Of a stretch of DNA of 6,902 nt, positions 1 through 6,222 are shown piece after piece. The position numbers were made by a program, and so were the translations under genes. The stretch is taken from the NCBI GenBank assembly GCA_030523505.1, contig JAUNIK010000145.1:1-6902 (forward strand), given 5' to 3'. Every line of letters begins with the position of its first letter. Positions within the stretch are counted from its first letter, which is position 1. A model generated the notes under the pieces. That model was not told the DNA's origin. It did not search any database and saw only the letters and a program-made list of their open reading frames with translations. The DNA is from Prevotellaceae bacterium. GTDB taxonomy: Bacteria; Bacteroidota; Bacteroidia; Bacteroidales; Bacteroidaceae.

Positions 1-45
1 AAGGTTATGGACGGTGAGGAGATTGGTACGTTGGTGCATAACTAA
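1..45 (+). CDS. pyrH: C-terminal end of probable UMP kinase (partial)
   Basis: Frame 1 is open from the window edge and ends with TAA at 43-45, giving the 14-residue tail KVMDGEEIGTLVHN. This resembles the last beta strand of UMP kinase (PyrH), which in E. coli ends with a VVMGEKEGTLITE-like stretch: a V-M-x-G-E core followed by G-T-hydrophobic. UMP kinase phosphorylates UMP to UDP with ATP in the cytoplasm, the first step specific to UTP and CTP supply. The gene converges on the psd-pssA operon and shares the hairpin at 57-92 as its likely terminator. Only 14 residues are visible, so the family call is a motif resemblance; another amino-acid-kinase-type protein or an unrelated gene remains possible. 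Confidence 0.5.
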   Translation, partial: KVMDGEEIGTLVHN

Positions 46-56
46 CTCCCATAAGG

Positions 57-92
57 AATCCGCCCAAGCCTTTTGAATGGCTTGGGCGGATT
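57..92. terminator. Bidirectional hairpin terminator between convergent genes
   Basis: A perfect 14-bp inverted repeat (57-70 pairing with 79-92) encloses an 8-base loop (71-78). The stem is GC-rich (CCGCCCAAGCC arm) with A/T at its base. It lies 11 bases after the TAA of the left + strand gene and 2 bases past the stop of the - strand DUF4834-like gene. The + strand exit is ATTTCTTATTC, a fair T-rich run; the - strand exit (ATTCCTTATG) is poorer. It therefore probably terminates both transcripts, more efficiently on the + strand. Confidence 0.8.
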
Positions 93-94
93 TC

Positions 95-385
95 TTATTC
101 TACTTCCTCAAACTCCACATACTCTCCTTCATCAGCAGGGATAATCTTTTTCTTCTGTGTGGTCTGTGTCGGGCCTTGCTGATTGCCGTATTGCCTACCG
201 GAATACTGCTGACCACCATACTGCTGTGACTGACTATTAGTGGATGAATAGTCATTGTACTGCGATGTTCTCTTCATTGGTCGGAACAGCGAGAACAGTT
301 TTGCCACAAACGACAATCCAATCATTATCACGATAAACACCGCGATAAGCACAAACACAAGAAACAATTTTATTAATGCGAACAT
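95..385 (-). CDS. Small membrane protein, DUF4834-like
   Basis: A 96-residue protein. Residues about 4-28 form one strongly hydrophobic N-terminal helix (FALIKLFLVFVLIAVFIVIM), followed by a basic stretch (RPMKR) that suggests the rest stays in the cytoplasm. Residues 40-78 are polar and low in complexity, with three tandem pentads of the type QQYGG / QQYSG / RQYGN (residues 54-68). The end carries a KKK patch and the acidic tail IIPADEGEYVEFEEVE. The combination of one membrane helix, a disordered Gln/Tyr/Gly linker and a terminal GEYVEFEE motif matches my memory of the Bacteroidetes family DUF4834; no function is known to me. It lies 33 bases after pssA with no promoter visible between them, so it is probably the last gene of the psd-pssA operon. 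A link to phospholipid synthesis is only inferred from position. Confidence 0.75.
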   Translation of the reverse strand: MFALIKLFLVFVLIAVFIVIMIGLSFVAKLFSLFRPMKRTSQYNDYSSTNSQSQQYGGQQYSGRQYGNQQGPTQTTQKKKIIPADEGEYVEFEEVE

Positions 386-418
386 TTCTGTTTGTTTTAA
401 TCAGTTATTAATGCTGCT

Positions 419-1150
419 CTACTTCTTTACACACATTATAACTGAAACCAAAATGTATGCCAAAATGATTATTGTCAGTGAAGAGATGAAACCTGTCAGT
501 GCCGACTCTGCCAATAATGCAGATGTGACCATCATCATGAAACTGAACGCCATGAAACCATACTTCACCATATTTCCTGGTTCGTTGATGCCCCAATGCT
601 TGAACTTGAATGCAAACATCGGCAGTTCGGCAACAAGCAGATAGCTGCTCAACACAACGAGTATCAGGATATATACAAAGCCATAGTCGATATTCTCGAA
701 CACATTATTATATCCTACTATCAGCGATGCCCAGAACAATGCGTTGGCTGGTGTTGGCAGTCCGATGAACGATGTACTCTGACGGGTGTCGAGGTTGAAT
801 TTTGCCAGACGCAGAGCGGAATAAGCAGCGATGAGGAATGCGAAATAAGGAATATACTCTGCCACACATCCCAATGATGCTGGCAGATCCATCACGCTCA
901 ACTGATGGAACACGATGGCTGAAGGTGCAAAGCCGAAGGTGATGTCATCGGCAAGCGAATCCATCTCCTTGCCTATTGGCGAAGATACACCCAATGCTCG
1001 TGCTGCGAGTCCATCACAGAAATCGAATCCTGCTCCAATGATGATGAACAGAAGAGCCAACTCTGGTTTGCCCATGAAAGCATTCATGGTAGCAATGCAA
1101 CCCGAAATGAGGTTACAGCAAGTGATTAAGTTTGGAATATTCTTTTTCAT
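419..1150 (-). CDS. pssA: CDP-diacylglycerol--serine O-phosphatidyltransferase
   Basis: A 243-residue integral membrane enzyme that condenses CDP-diacylglycerol with L-serine to give phosphatidylserine and CMP. The CDP-alcohol phosphotransferase signature is complete: D43-x2-D46-G47-x2-A50-R51-x8-G60-x3-D64-x3-D68, whose four aspartates bind the divalent metals. The N-terminal IPNLITCCNLISG stretch is typical of PssA rather than of PgsA. Further hydrophobic segments follow, near residues 95-118, 135-150, 155-178, 195-213 and 218-238, as expected for a multi-pass protein of usual length for this type II family. The ATG at 1150-1148 is preceded 7 bases upstream by AGGAG, which supports this start. 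The stop is TAG. The gene follows psd after 90 bases that contain a REP-like palindrome but no recognisable promoter, so both are probably co-transcribed, and it feeds substrate directly to Psd. Confidence 0.95.
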   Translation of the reverse strand: MKKNIPNLITCCNLISGCIATMNAFMGKPELALLFIIIGAGFDFCDGLAARALGVSSPIGKEMDSLADDITFGFAPSAIVFHQLSVMDLPASLGCVAEYIPYFAFLIAAYSALRLAKFNLDTRQSTSFIGLPTPANALFWASLIVGYNNVFENIDYGFVYILILVVLSSYLLVAELPMFAFKFKHWGINEPGNMVKYGFMAFSFMMMVTSALLAESALTGFISSLTIIILAYILVSVIMCVKK

Positions 1151-1157
1151 TTCAACT

Positions 1158-1162
1158 CTCCT
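1158..1162 (-). promoter_or_regulatory. Shine-Dalgarno sequence of pssA
   Basis: On the - strand AGGAG, within the purine-rich run AAAGAGGAGAG, lies 7 bases before the pssA ATG. The other starts in this window (psd, dnaE, the DUF4834-like gene) have no such motif, as is common in Bacteroidetes. It may help reinitiation after the long, structured psd-pssA gap. Confidence 0.6.
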
Positions 1163-1203
1163 CTTTCTCGTTATCGTATTACTCCGAATCCACGCTATCG
1201 CTA

Positions 1204-1240
1204 GGCTCCCTCTCCTCGTGGGAGAGGGCGGGGGGTGAGG
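1204..1240. repeat. REP-like palindromic element between psd and pssA
   Basis: Arms CCCTCTCC (1208-1215) and GGAGAGGG (1221-1228) form a perfect 8-bp stem around a 5-base loop, followed by a G-rich tail GGGGGGTGAGG (1230-1240). The whole is far more GC-rich than its surroundings and starts directly after the psd stop codon (TAG, read on the - strand from 1243). The pattern of a CCCTCTCC stem with a GGGGTGAGG-type tail resembles repetitive extragenic palindromes found dispersed in many bacterial genomes and associated with REP-associated tyrosine transposases. One copy alone cannot prove repetition. In the psd-pssA transcript it would form a stable hairpin that could attenuate transcription or protect the psd mRNA 3' end. 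Confidence 0.6.
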
Positions 1241-1942
1241 CTACTTAAGTTTCGCAATTACAGTTTGGTCACCTGTGGTCTTCTGCCCCATCTTCACACA
1301 CACCTCTGTACCTATAGGAAGGAACACATCCACGCGGCTACCGAACTTGATGAATCCGAGATGCTCATCGATGAAACACTCCTCGCCTGCTTCTGGGTAT
1401 GTGACGATACGGCGGGCTACAGCACCAGCAATCTGGCGACAGAGCACTTTCACACCGGTTTCTGTTTCGATGAGCACATCAGCATGTTCGTTCTCCTCAG
1501 CAGCCTTTGGCAACCAAGCCTTATGGAAATTTCCGTCGAAATGATGCACTTCGAGCACCTTTCCGTCAACCGGGAACCAATTGGCGTGAACATTGAAGAG
1601 GCTCATGAAGATGCTTATCATGATACGACGCTCATGGAAATATTCGTTCTCATCTACTTCCTCAATCACCACAACCTTGCCGTCAGCCGGTGCTACAACG
1701 ATATTGTCGGTATCCTCCAATGGGAATCGACGGATTGGACAACGGAAGAAGTTCAATATGATTGCATAGGTAGTACCGAAGACAACAGCAAAGAGCCAGA
1801 AAGCAAGGTGGCTGTCGAAACAACGCCACAACAACAAGCCTACGGCTGCAATAAAAATACCACACCAGACGAGTGTATCAGTACCCTCGCGATGAAGGCG
1901 CATCTTCTTCAGTTTCTTGAGTTTATCTATCTTTTTTGACAT
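1241..1942 (-). CDS. psd: Phosphatidylserine decarboxylase proenzyme (short form)
   Basis: A 233-residue membrane-associated enzyme that removes CO2 from phosphatidylserine to make phosphatidylethanolamine. Residues about 22-40 and 46-65 form two hydrophobic helices that anchor it. The soluble domain shows the expected elements: D87 in APADGKV and H119 in NVHANW, which together with the serine form the self-cleavage triad, and the cleavage site KFGSR, where the chain is cut between G201 and S202 so that S202 becomes the pyruvoyl group. The alpha chain would be only 32 residues. The length fits the short family found in Bacteroidetes and archaea, not the roughly 320-residue E. coli form. The ATG at 1942-1940 is chosen because an in-frame TAA lies five codons upstream. 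It is first in the operon, with a good promoter at 2008-2040 and pssA downstream. The basic N-terminus ([11 protein letters not shown]) probably faces the cytoplasm. Confidence 0.95.
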   Translation of the reverse strand: MSKKIDKLKKLKKMRLHREGTDTLVWCGIFIAAVGLLLWRCFDSHLAFWLFAVVFGTTYAIILNFFRCPIRRFPLEDTDNIVVAPADGKVVVIEEVDENEYFHERRIMISIFMSLFNVHANWFPVDGKVLEVHHFDGNFHKAWLPKAAEENEHADVLIETETGVKVLCRQIAGAVARRIVTYPEAGEECFIDEHLGFIKFGSRVDVFLPIGTEVCVKMGQKTTGDQTVIAKLK

Positions 1943-1966
1943 TAGTAGTGAGGATTAAACAGACAA

Positions 1967-1988
1967 TGTACGCGCACGTGCATATACA
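1967..1988. promoter_or_regulatory. Interrupted palindrome in the psd leader, possible operator
   Basis: A symmetric 22-bp site of form TGTA-N3-GCACGTGC-N3-TACA. The eight central and four outer bases on each side match perfectly about a centre at 1977/1978, and only the two 3-base spacers break the symmetry. It lies between the likely psd transcription start (around 2002, - strand) and the psd ATG. The lack of a good loop argues for a dimeric DNA-binding site more than an RNA hairpin. No regulator is identified; chance symmetry is possible. Confidence 0.35.
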
Positions 1989-2000
1989 CAGTCTCGCAAT

Positions 2001-2028
2001 TTGTTTACAAAGTTAAAGTTTATTTTTG
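2001..2028 (+). promoter_or_regulatory. Possible second upstream promoter of dnaE
   Basis: On the + strand TTG at 2001-2003 and the -7 match TATTTTTG at 2021-2028 are 17 bases apart, slightly short for a Bacteroidetes promoter. This overlaps the psd promoter on the opposite strand. The area is A/T-rich, so a chance match is likely enough; it would give a dnaE leader of about 70 bases. Confidence 0.3.
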
Positions 2029-2040
2029 AAAAACGCAAAA
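2008..2040 (-). promoter_or_regulatory. Bacteroidetes-type promoter of the psd-pssA operon
   Basis: On the - strand the -7 box TAACTTTG (2015-2008) matches TAnnTTTG exactly, and a -33 element TTTTG (2040-2036) lies 20 bases upstream, within the usual spacing for the Bacteroidetes primary sigma factor. Transcription would start near 2002, leaving a leader of about 60 bases before the psd ATG at 1942. Confidence 0.7.
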
Positions 2041-2080
2041 TAAATCATATTAAACTGTCCGAAGATTGAAAGAAAAATAG

Positions 2081-2088
2081 TATCTTTG
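2081..2088 (+). promoter_or_regulatory. -7 box of the dnaE promoter
   Basis: TATCTTTG matches the Bacteroidetes -7 consensus TAnnTTTG exactly. Transcription would begin around 2093-2095, leaving only about 12-14 bases before the dnaE ATG at 2107. No good -33 element is seen at the normal distance (the nearest TTG, at 2066-2068, is only 12 bases away). The box also contains the in-frame TTG at 2086, which therefore is unlikely to be the translation start. Confidence 0.6.
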
Positions 2089-2106
2089 CACAAAATCCAC
2101 GTAACA

Positions 2107-5100
2107 ATGCAAGATTTCATCCATTTACACGTACATACACACTACTCTCTTCTTGACGGAATGTCGAAGGTGAACGAGATTGTCGACAAGGCTATCGCCG
2201 ATGGTCAGCGCGGTATCGCATTGACCGACCACGGTAATATGTTCGGTATGAAAGAGCTGTTCGATTATTGCAACAGCGTGAACAGCAAACGCGCGAAGGA
2301 AGGTCTCGAACCGTTCAAGCCTATCTTCGGTTGCGAGATGTATGTTGCCCGCCGCGACAAGGAGAACATGTCCGAGCGCATCGACCGTAGCGGTAACCAC
2401 CTCATCGTTCTTGCAAAGAACGCCAACGGATACCGCAACCTCATCCAGCTGGTTTCCAGAGCATGGGTCGATGGCAACTATATCCGTCCTCGTACCGACA
2501 AGAAAGACCTTGAGCGATTCCACGAAGACCTTATCATCTGTTCTGCCTGCGTTGCGGGCGAACCTCAGGAACTGATCCGTCGTGCCCTTCGACTGGAGAA
2601 ATACGCCATGACCGAGTCGCGTTCTCCTGAGGAACTGTTCCAGATGGCCGACGATGCTGTGAGATGGTATAAGGAAGTGTTCGGCGATGACTACTACATG
2701 GAACTGATGCGTCACGAGGTGAAGGATCCTACAGTCCGTGCTAACCGCGACACTTATCCTGTGCAGAAAGCCGTAGAGCCTTATCTCATCAAACTGGCAC
2801 AGAAATACAATGTGAAACTCGTATGTTCCAACGACTCCCACTTCCTCAACAAGGAGGATGCCGAGGCTCATGAGATTCTGCTCTGCCTCTCTACGGGCAA
2901 AAAACTATCTGAGGATCACATGCTCTACTCTAAGCAGGAGTGGCTGAAGACTCGTGAGGAGATGAACGAGGTGTTCGCCGATATCCCTGAGGCGTTGAGC
3001 AACACCATCGAGATTCTCGACAAGGTGGAGACCTACGACCTCGACAGTGCTCCTATCATGCCATTCTACCCTATCCCTGAGGACTTCGGTACTGAGGAGG
3101 AGTGGCGCACTATGTTCTCCGAGGAGCATCTCTTCAATGAGTTCACCACCGATGAGTATGGCAAGAACGCTATGCCTGAGGATGAGGGACAGAAGAAGAT
3201 AAAGCGATTGGGTGGCTATGAGAAACTGTATCGTATCAAGTTCGAGGGCGACTATCTCGGCAAGTTGGCCTACGAGGGTGCTTCGCGCCTTTATGGTACT
3301 GGCTATTCGCTCGTTGAGGGCAAGGCTATGCAACCTGACGACCTGTCGCAGTGGGCTGCCGAACATGGAATCCGTCAGGAGGTCGATGAGCGTATCCGAT
3401 TCGAGCTGCATATCATGAAGACCATGGGCTTCCCTGGTTACTTCCTCATCGTGCAGGACTTCATCAACTCTGCCCGAAAAGACCTTGGTGTATGGGTGGG
3501 TCCTGGACGAGGGTCGGCTGCAGGATCTGTGGTAGCTTACTGTCTTGGTATCACAAAACTCGACCCACTGAAATACGACTTGCTGTTTGAGCGTTTCCTC
3601 AACCCTGACCGTATCTCATTGCCTGATATCGATACCGACTTCGATGACGATGGTCGTGGAAAGGTGCTCCAGTGGGTAATGGATAAATATGGTCGCGACA
3701 ACTGTGCCCATATCATCACCTACGGTTCCATGGCGGCAAAGAACTCCATCAAGGATGTGGCTCGCGTGGAGGATATCCCATTGCCGAAGGTTAATGCTTG
3801 GTGCAAGGCTATGCCCGACCGTCTGCCTGACGGCATGAAATCAAAACTGCCGAACTATCTCAAAGTAACAAAGGAATTGCAGGATGCCCAGGCTTCTCCT
3901 ATCAAAGAGGAAAGCGACACCATATCTCATGCTCTGCGTCTTGAGGGTACGGTGCGCAACACCGGTATCCACGCCTGCGGATTCATCATCTGCCGCGATC
4001 CTATATCTGAGCATGTACCGGTTTCTACTGCCGACGACCCTGATTTCCCTGACATCAAGACTGCCGTGACACAGTACGACGGTCATGTCATTGAGTCAAC
4101 GGGACTCATCAAGATGGACTTCCTCGGATTGAAGACCCTCTCCGAGCAGAAGGAGTGTGTGAAGAACATCAAACTGACTCGTGGCATTGATGTTGACCTC
4201 GACACAATTCCTATCGACGATCCAAAGACCTACGAACTGTATCAGCGTGGCCAGACCGTGGGTACATTCCAGTTTGAGTCGGCCGGTATGCAGAAATACC
4301 TCAAGGAGCTCCACCCTACCGTATTTGAGGACCTCATCGCCATGAACGCCCTGTACCGTCCGGGACCAATGGACTACATCCCTTCGTTCATTGCCCGCAA
4401 GAACGGACGCGAGCCAATCTCCTATGATATCGACTGCATGGAGAAATACCTCAAGGACACCTATGGTATCACCGTTTATCAGGAGCAGGTGATGCTTCTC
4501 TCCCGTCAGCTTGCCGACTTCACCCGTGGTGAGTCCGATGCCCTCCGAAAGGCAATGGGTAAGAAGAAAAAGGACATCGTTGACAAGATGAAACCTAAGT
4601 TCATCGAGGGCGGAAAGAAGAACGGTCATGATCCGAAGATTCTCGAGAAGATATGGGCTGACTGGGAGAAGTTTGCTTCCTATGCGTTCAACAAGTCACA
4701 TGCGGCATGTTATTCGTGGGTGGCTTATCAGACAGCATACCTCAAGGCCAACTACCCTGCCGAGTTCATGGCGGCACTGCTCACCCGTCGAAAGAGCGAT
4801 ATCAAGGAAATCACAAAGTTGATGGATGAGTGCAAGAACATGAAAATCGCCACCCTCGGTCCTGATGTCAACGAGTCGTTCTCCGACTTCGGTGTGAACA
4901 AGAAGGGCGAGATCCGTTTCGGACTTGCAGCCATCAAGGGTATGGGCGAGGCTGCCGCAGAGGCAATCATCAGCGAGCGAAACGCCAATGGTCCTTACGC
5001 CGATATCTATGATTTTGCCAAGCGCCTTAACTTCTCACAGGTGAACCGCAAGGCATTCGAATCACTCGCGTTGAGTGGTGGTTTCGACAGTTTCGGCATT

Positions 5101-5928
5101 CAGCGCGAGCAGTATTTCGCTGTTGCCAATACCAAGGGTGAGACATTCATCGAGACCGTTGTACGTTTCGGCCAAAACTATCAGAATGCCATGAACGAAG
5201 CTAAGGCGTCGCTCTTCGGTTTCGAGGACATGAACATGGCAATTGCGATACCACAGCCACCGAAAAACTTCGTTCGCTGGAGCCAGATAGAGAAACTGAA
5301 CAAAGAGCGCGAACTGGTTGGTATCTACCTCTCAGCTCATCCACTCGACGACTATAGCATTGTACTCAAATCGATGTGCAACACCCAGTGTGTGGAACTC
5401 GCCAATAAGGAAGAGCTCACCAAGAAGCAGGAGATTGTCTTTGGAGGCATCGTCACTGGTGTCAGGACTGGTATCTCTAAGCGCGACAAGCCATTCGGCA
5501 TCGTCACCATTGAAGACTATTCCGGTTCTGGCGAGTTGGCACTCTTCGACGACTGGCACATGTGGTCGAGCAAGTTTATCGAGGGCACGCCGTTGTATAT
5601 CAAAGCGAAATACACCACACGATTCGCCAACAGCACCTACTATACCCTCACCATTGGTTCTGTGGAATATATGCACGATATCAAGGAGAAATCCATCGAC
5701 CGATTCACTATCTCCGTCCGCAGTGACAAATTGACCAACGAGTTAGTCGAGGATTTGTCAGAGATGATCAACGAGAACAAGGGTGATGTACCGTTGTTCA
5801 TGCAGATTTTCGATGTGGAGAGTGGCACTTCGTTGCTTCTTCAGGCAAAGCAGACCGGCATCGATGTAAACCACCGCATCACGGCCTTCCTCGACTCTAA
5901 GGAAGAATTCAACTATTTCGTAAACTAA
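2107..5928 (+). CDS. dnaE: DNA polymerase III alpha subunit
   Basis: The replicative polymerase of the chromosome, 1273 residues from the ATG at 2107. The in-frame TTG at 2086 is rejected because it lies inside the -7 box. Domains in order: PHP domain (about 1-270) with H8-x-H10, D41-H42 in LTDHGN, E77, H98, H203 and D243/H245 in NDSHFL; a lineage-type insert (about 325-382); the PolC-like palm and thumb with GPGRGSAAGS (465-474) and the catalytic aspartates D509 and D511 in PDIDTDF and D671 in KMDFLGL; fingers; helix-hairpin-helix region (about 935-975); a weak clamp-binding motif KASLF (1033-1037); OB fold (about 1108-1190); and a C-terminal region that in E. coli contacts tau. The length exceeds the E. 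coli 1160 residues mainly because of the insert. It has its own terminator and is divergent from psd. Identity is certain; PHP nuclease activity is inferred from retained residues. Confidence 0.98.
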   Translation: MQDFIHLHVHTHYSLLDGMSKVNEIVDKAIADGQRGIALTDHGNMFGMKELFDYCNSVNSKRAKEGLEPFKPIFGCEMYVARRDKENMSERIDRSGNHLIVLAKNANGYRNLIQLVSRAWVDGNYIRPRTDKKDLERFHEDLIICSACVAGEPQELIRRALRLEKYAMTESRSPEELFQMADDAVRWYKEVFGDDYYMELMRHEVKDPTVRANRDTYPVQKAVEPYLIKLAQKYNVKLVCSNDSHFLNKEDAEAHEILLCLSTGKKLSEDHMLYSKQEWLKTREEMNEVFADIPEALSNTIEILDKVETYDLDSAPIMPFYPIPEDFGTEEEWRTMFSEEHLFNEFTTDEYGKNAMPEDEGQKKIKRLGGYEKLYRIKFEGDYLGKLAYEGASRLYGTGYSLVEGKAMQPDDLSQWAAEHGIRQEVDERIRFELHIMKTMGFPGYFLIVQDFINSARKDLGVWVGPGRGSAAGSVVAYCLGITKLDPLKYDLLFERFLNPDRISLPDIDTDFDDDGRGKVLQWVMDKYGRDNCAHIITYGSMAAKNSIKDVARVEDIPLPKVNAWCKAMPDRLPDGMKSKLPNYLKVTKELQDAQASPIKEESDTISHALRLEGTVRNTGIHACGFIICRDPISEHVPVSTADDPDFPDIKTAVTQYDGHVIESTGLIKMDFLGLKTLSEQKECVKNIKLTRGIDVDLDTIPIDDPKTYELYQRGQTVGTFQFESAGMQKYLKELHPTVFEDLIAMNALYRPGPMDYIPSFIARKNGREPISYDIDCMEKYLKDTYGITVYQEQVMLLSRQLADFTRGESDALRKAMGKKKKDIVDKMKPKFIEGGKKNGHDPKILEKIWADWEKFASYAFNKSHAACYSWVAYQTAYLKANYPAEFMAALLTRRKSDIKEITKLMDECKNMKIATLGPDVNESFSDFGVNKKGEIRFGLAAIKGMGEAAAEAIISERNANGPYADIYDFAKRLNFSQVNRKAFESLALSGGFDSFGIQREQYFAVANTKGETFIETVVRFGQNYQNAMNEAKASLFGFEDMNMAIAIPQPPKNFVRWSQIEKLNKERELVGIYLSAHPLDDYSIVLKSMCNTQCVELANKEELTKKQEIVFGGIVTGVRTGISKRDKPFGIVTIEDYSGSGELALFDDWHMWSSKFIEGTPLYIKAKYTTRFANSTYYTLTIGSVEYMHDIKEKSIDRFTISVRSDKLTNELVEDLSEMINENKGDVPLFMQIFDVESGTSLLLQAKQTGIDVNHRITAFLDSKEEFNYFVN

Positions 5929-5956
5929 CCCGCAGTTTTCACACTGCACCAACAAT

Positions 5957-5987
5957 AAAGGCCCGCCCCAGGCGAGCCTTTTTGTTT
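5957..5987 (+). terminator. Rho-independent terminator of dnaE
   Basis: Starting 28 bases after the dnaE stop, AAAGGC (5957-5962) and CGCC (5964-5967) pair with GGCG (5971-5974) and GCCTTT (5976-5981) around a 3-base loop, with one C-A mismatch (5963/5975). The stem runs into TTTTTGTTT. This ends dnaE as a single-gene transcript. Confidence 0.85.
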
Positions 5988-6069
5988 ATCTATAAATCGA
6001 GCCAATTGGGCCGTGGAGTCAGAACATGAAAGCGGTGTTTTGAGAAGCAATTTGCACAAAAACTAGTCG

Positions 6070-6222
6070 TCAAATGGATTCTATTTCGAACATTTTATCT
6101 CCCATTGCCTTTTTGATAAGGTTGCTGCGGTACCACACTGTCTGGCGAGGGATGTCCATGAGGTTGGCAATTTCAGGATTGCTGATGCCTGCCTTCATAA
6201 GATAGGCTGTTTGCAGAACAGG
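6070..6222 (-). pseudogene. Detached helix-turn-helix domain of the upstream regulator
   Basis: The 50 codons after the TAG at 6225-6223 stay open in the same frame and end with TGA at 6072-6070. They read PVLQTAYLMKAGISNPEIAN and continue with LMDIPRQTVWYRSNLIKKAMG. This is a typical LuxR/GerE-like or sigma-region-4-like helix-turn-helix: a first helix ending at the glycine of KAGISN, a helix EIANLM, a turn, and a recognition helix RQTVWYRSNLIKK. Similar Bacteroidales regulators end their coding sequence this way, so this was almost certainly the C-terminus of the preceding gene. No start codon and no promoter would let it be translated alone as a whole domain; the first Met is inside the first helix. 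It is either a real nonsense mutation, a readthrough site, or a sequencing error. Confidence 0.7.

Noticed and set aside
255..644. A 129-codon + strand frame across the DUF4834-like gene and the end of pssA
   Set aside because: It spans two real - strand genes and their gap and has no family resemblance.
1235..1939. A 234-codon + strand open frame opposite psd
   Set aside because: It lies exactly antisense to a psd gene with full catalytic motifs, and its translation has no recognisable domain. It is a by-product of the codon use of psd.
2086..2106. Extension of DnaE to the TTG at 2086
   Set aside because: The TTG is inside the -7 box TATCTTTG, and the homologous start of DnaE proteins is close to the DFIHLHVHT motif, which follows the ATG at 2107.
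2125..2871. A 248-codon - strand open frame within dnaE
   Set aside because: It is antisense to the conserved PHP domain and has no promoter or motif of its own. The same holds for other long antisense frames at 2905-3411 and 4096-4629.
5988..6069. Intergenic stretch between the dnaE terminator and the detached HTH
   Set aside because: Inspected on both strands for a small gene, a promoter or a terminator; nothing beyond a short ACTAGT palindrome was found.
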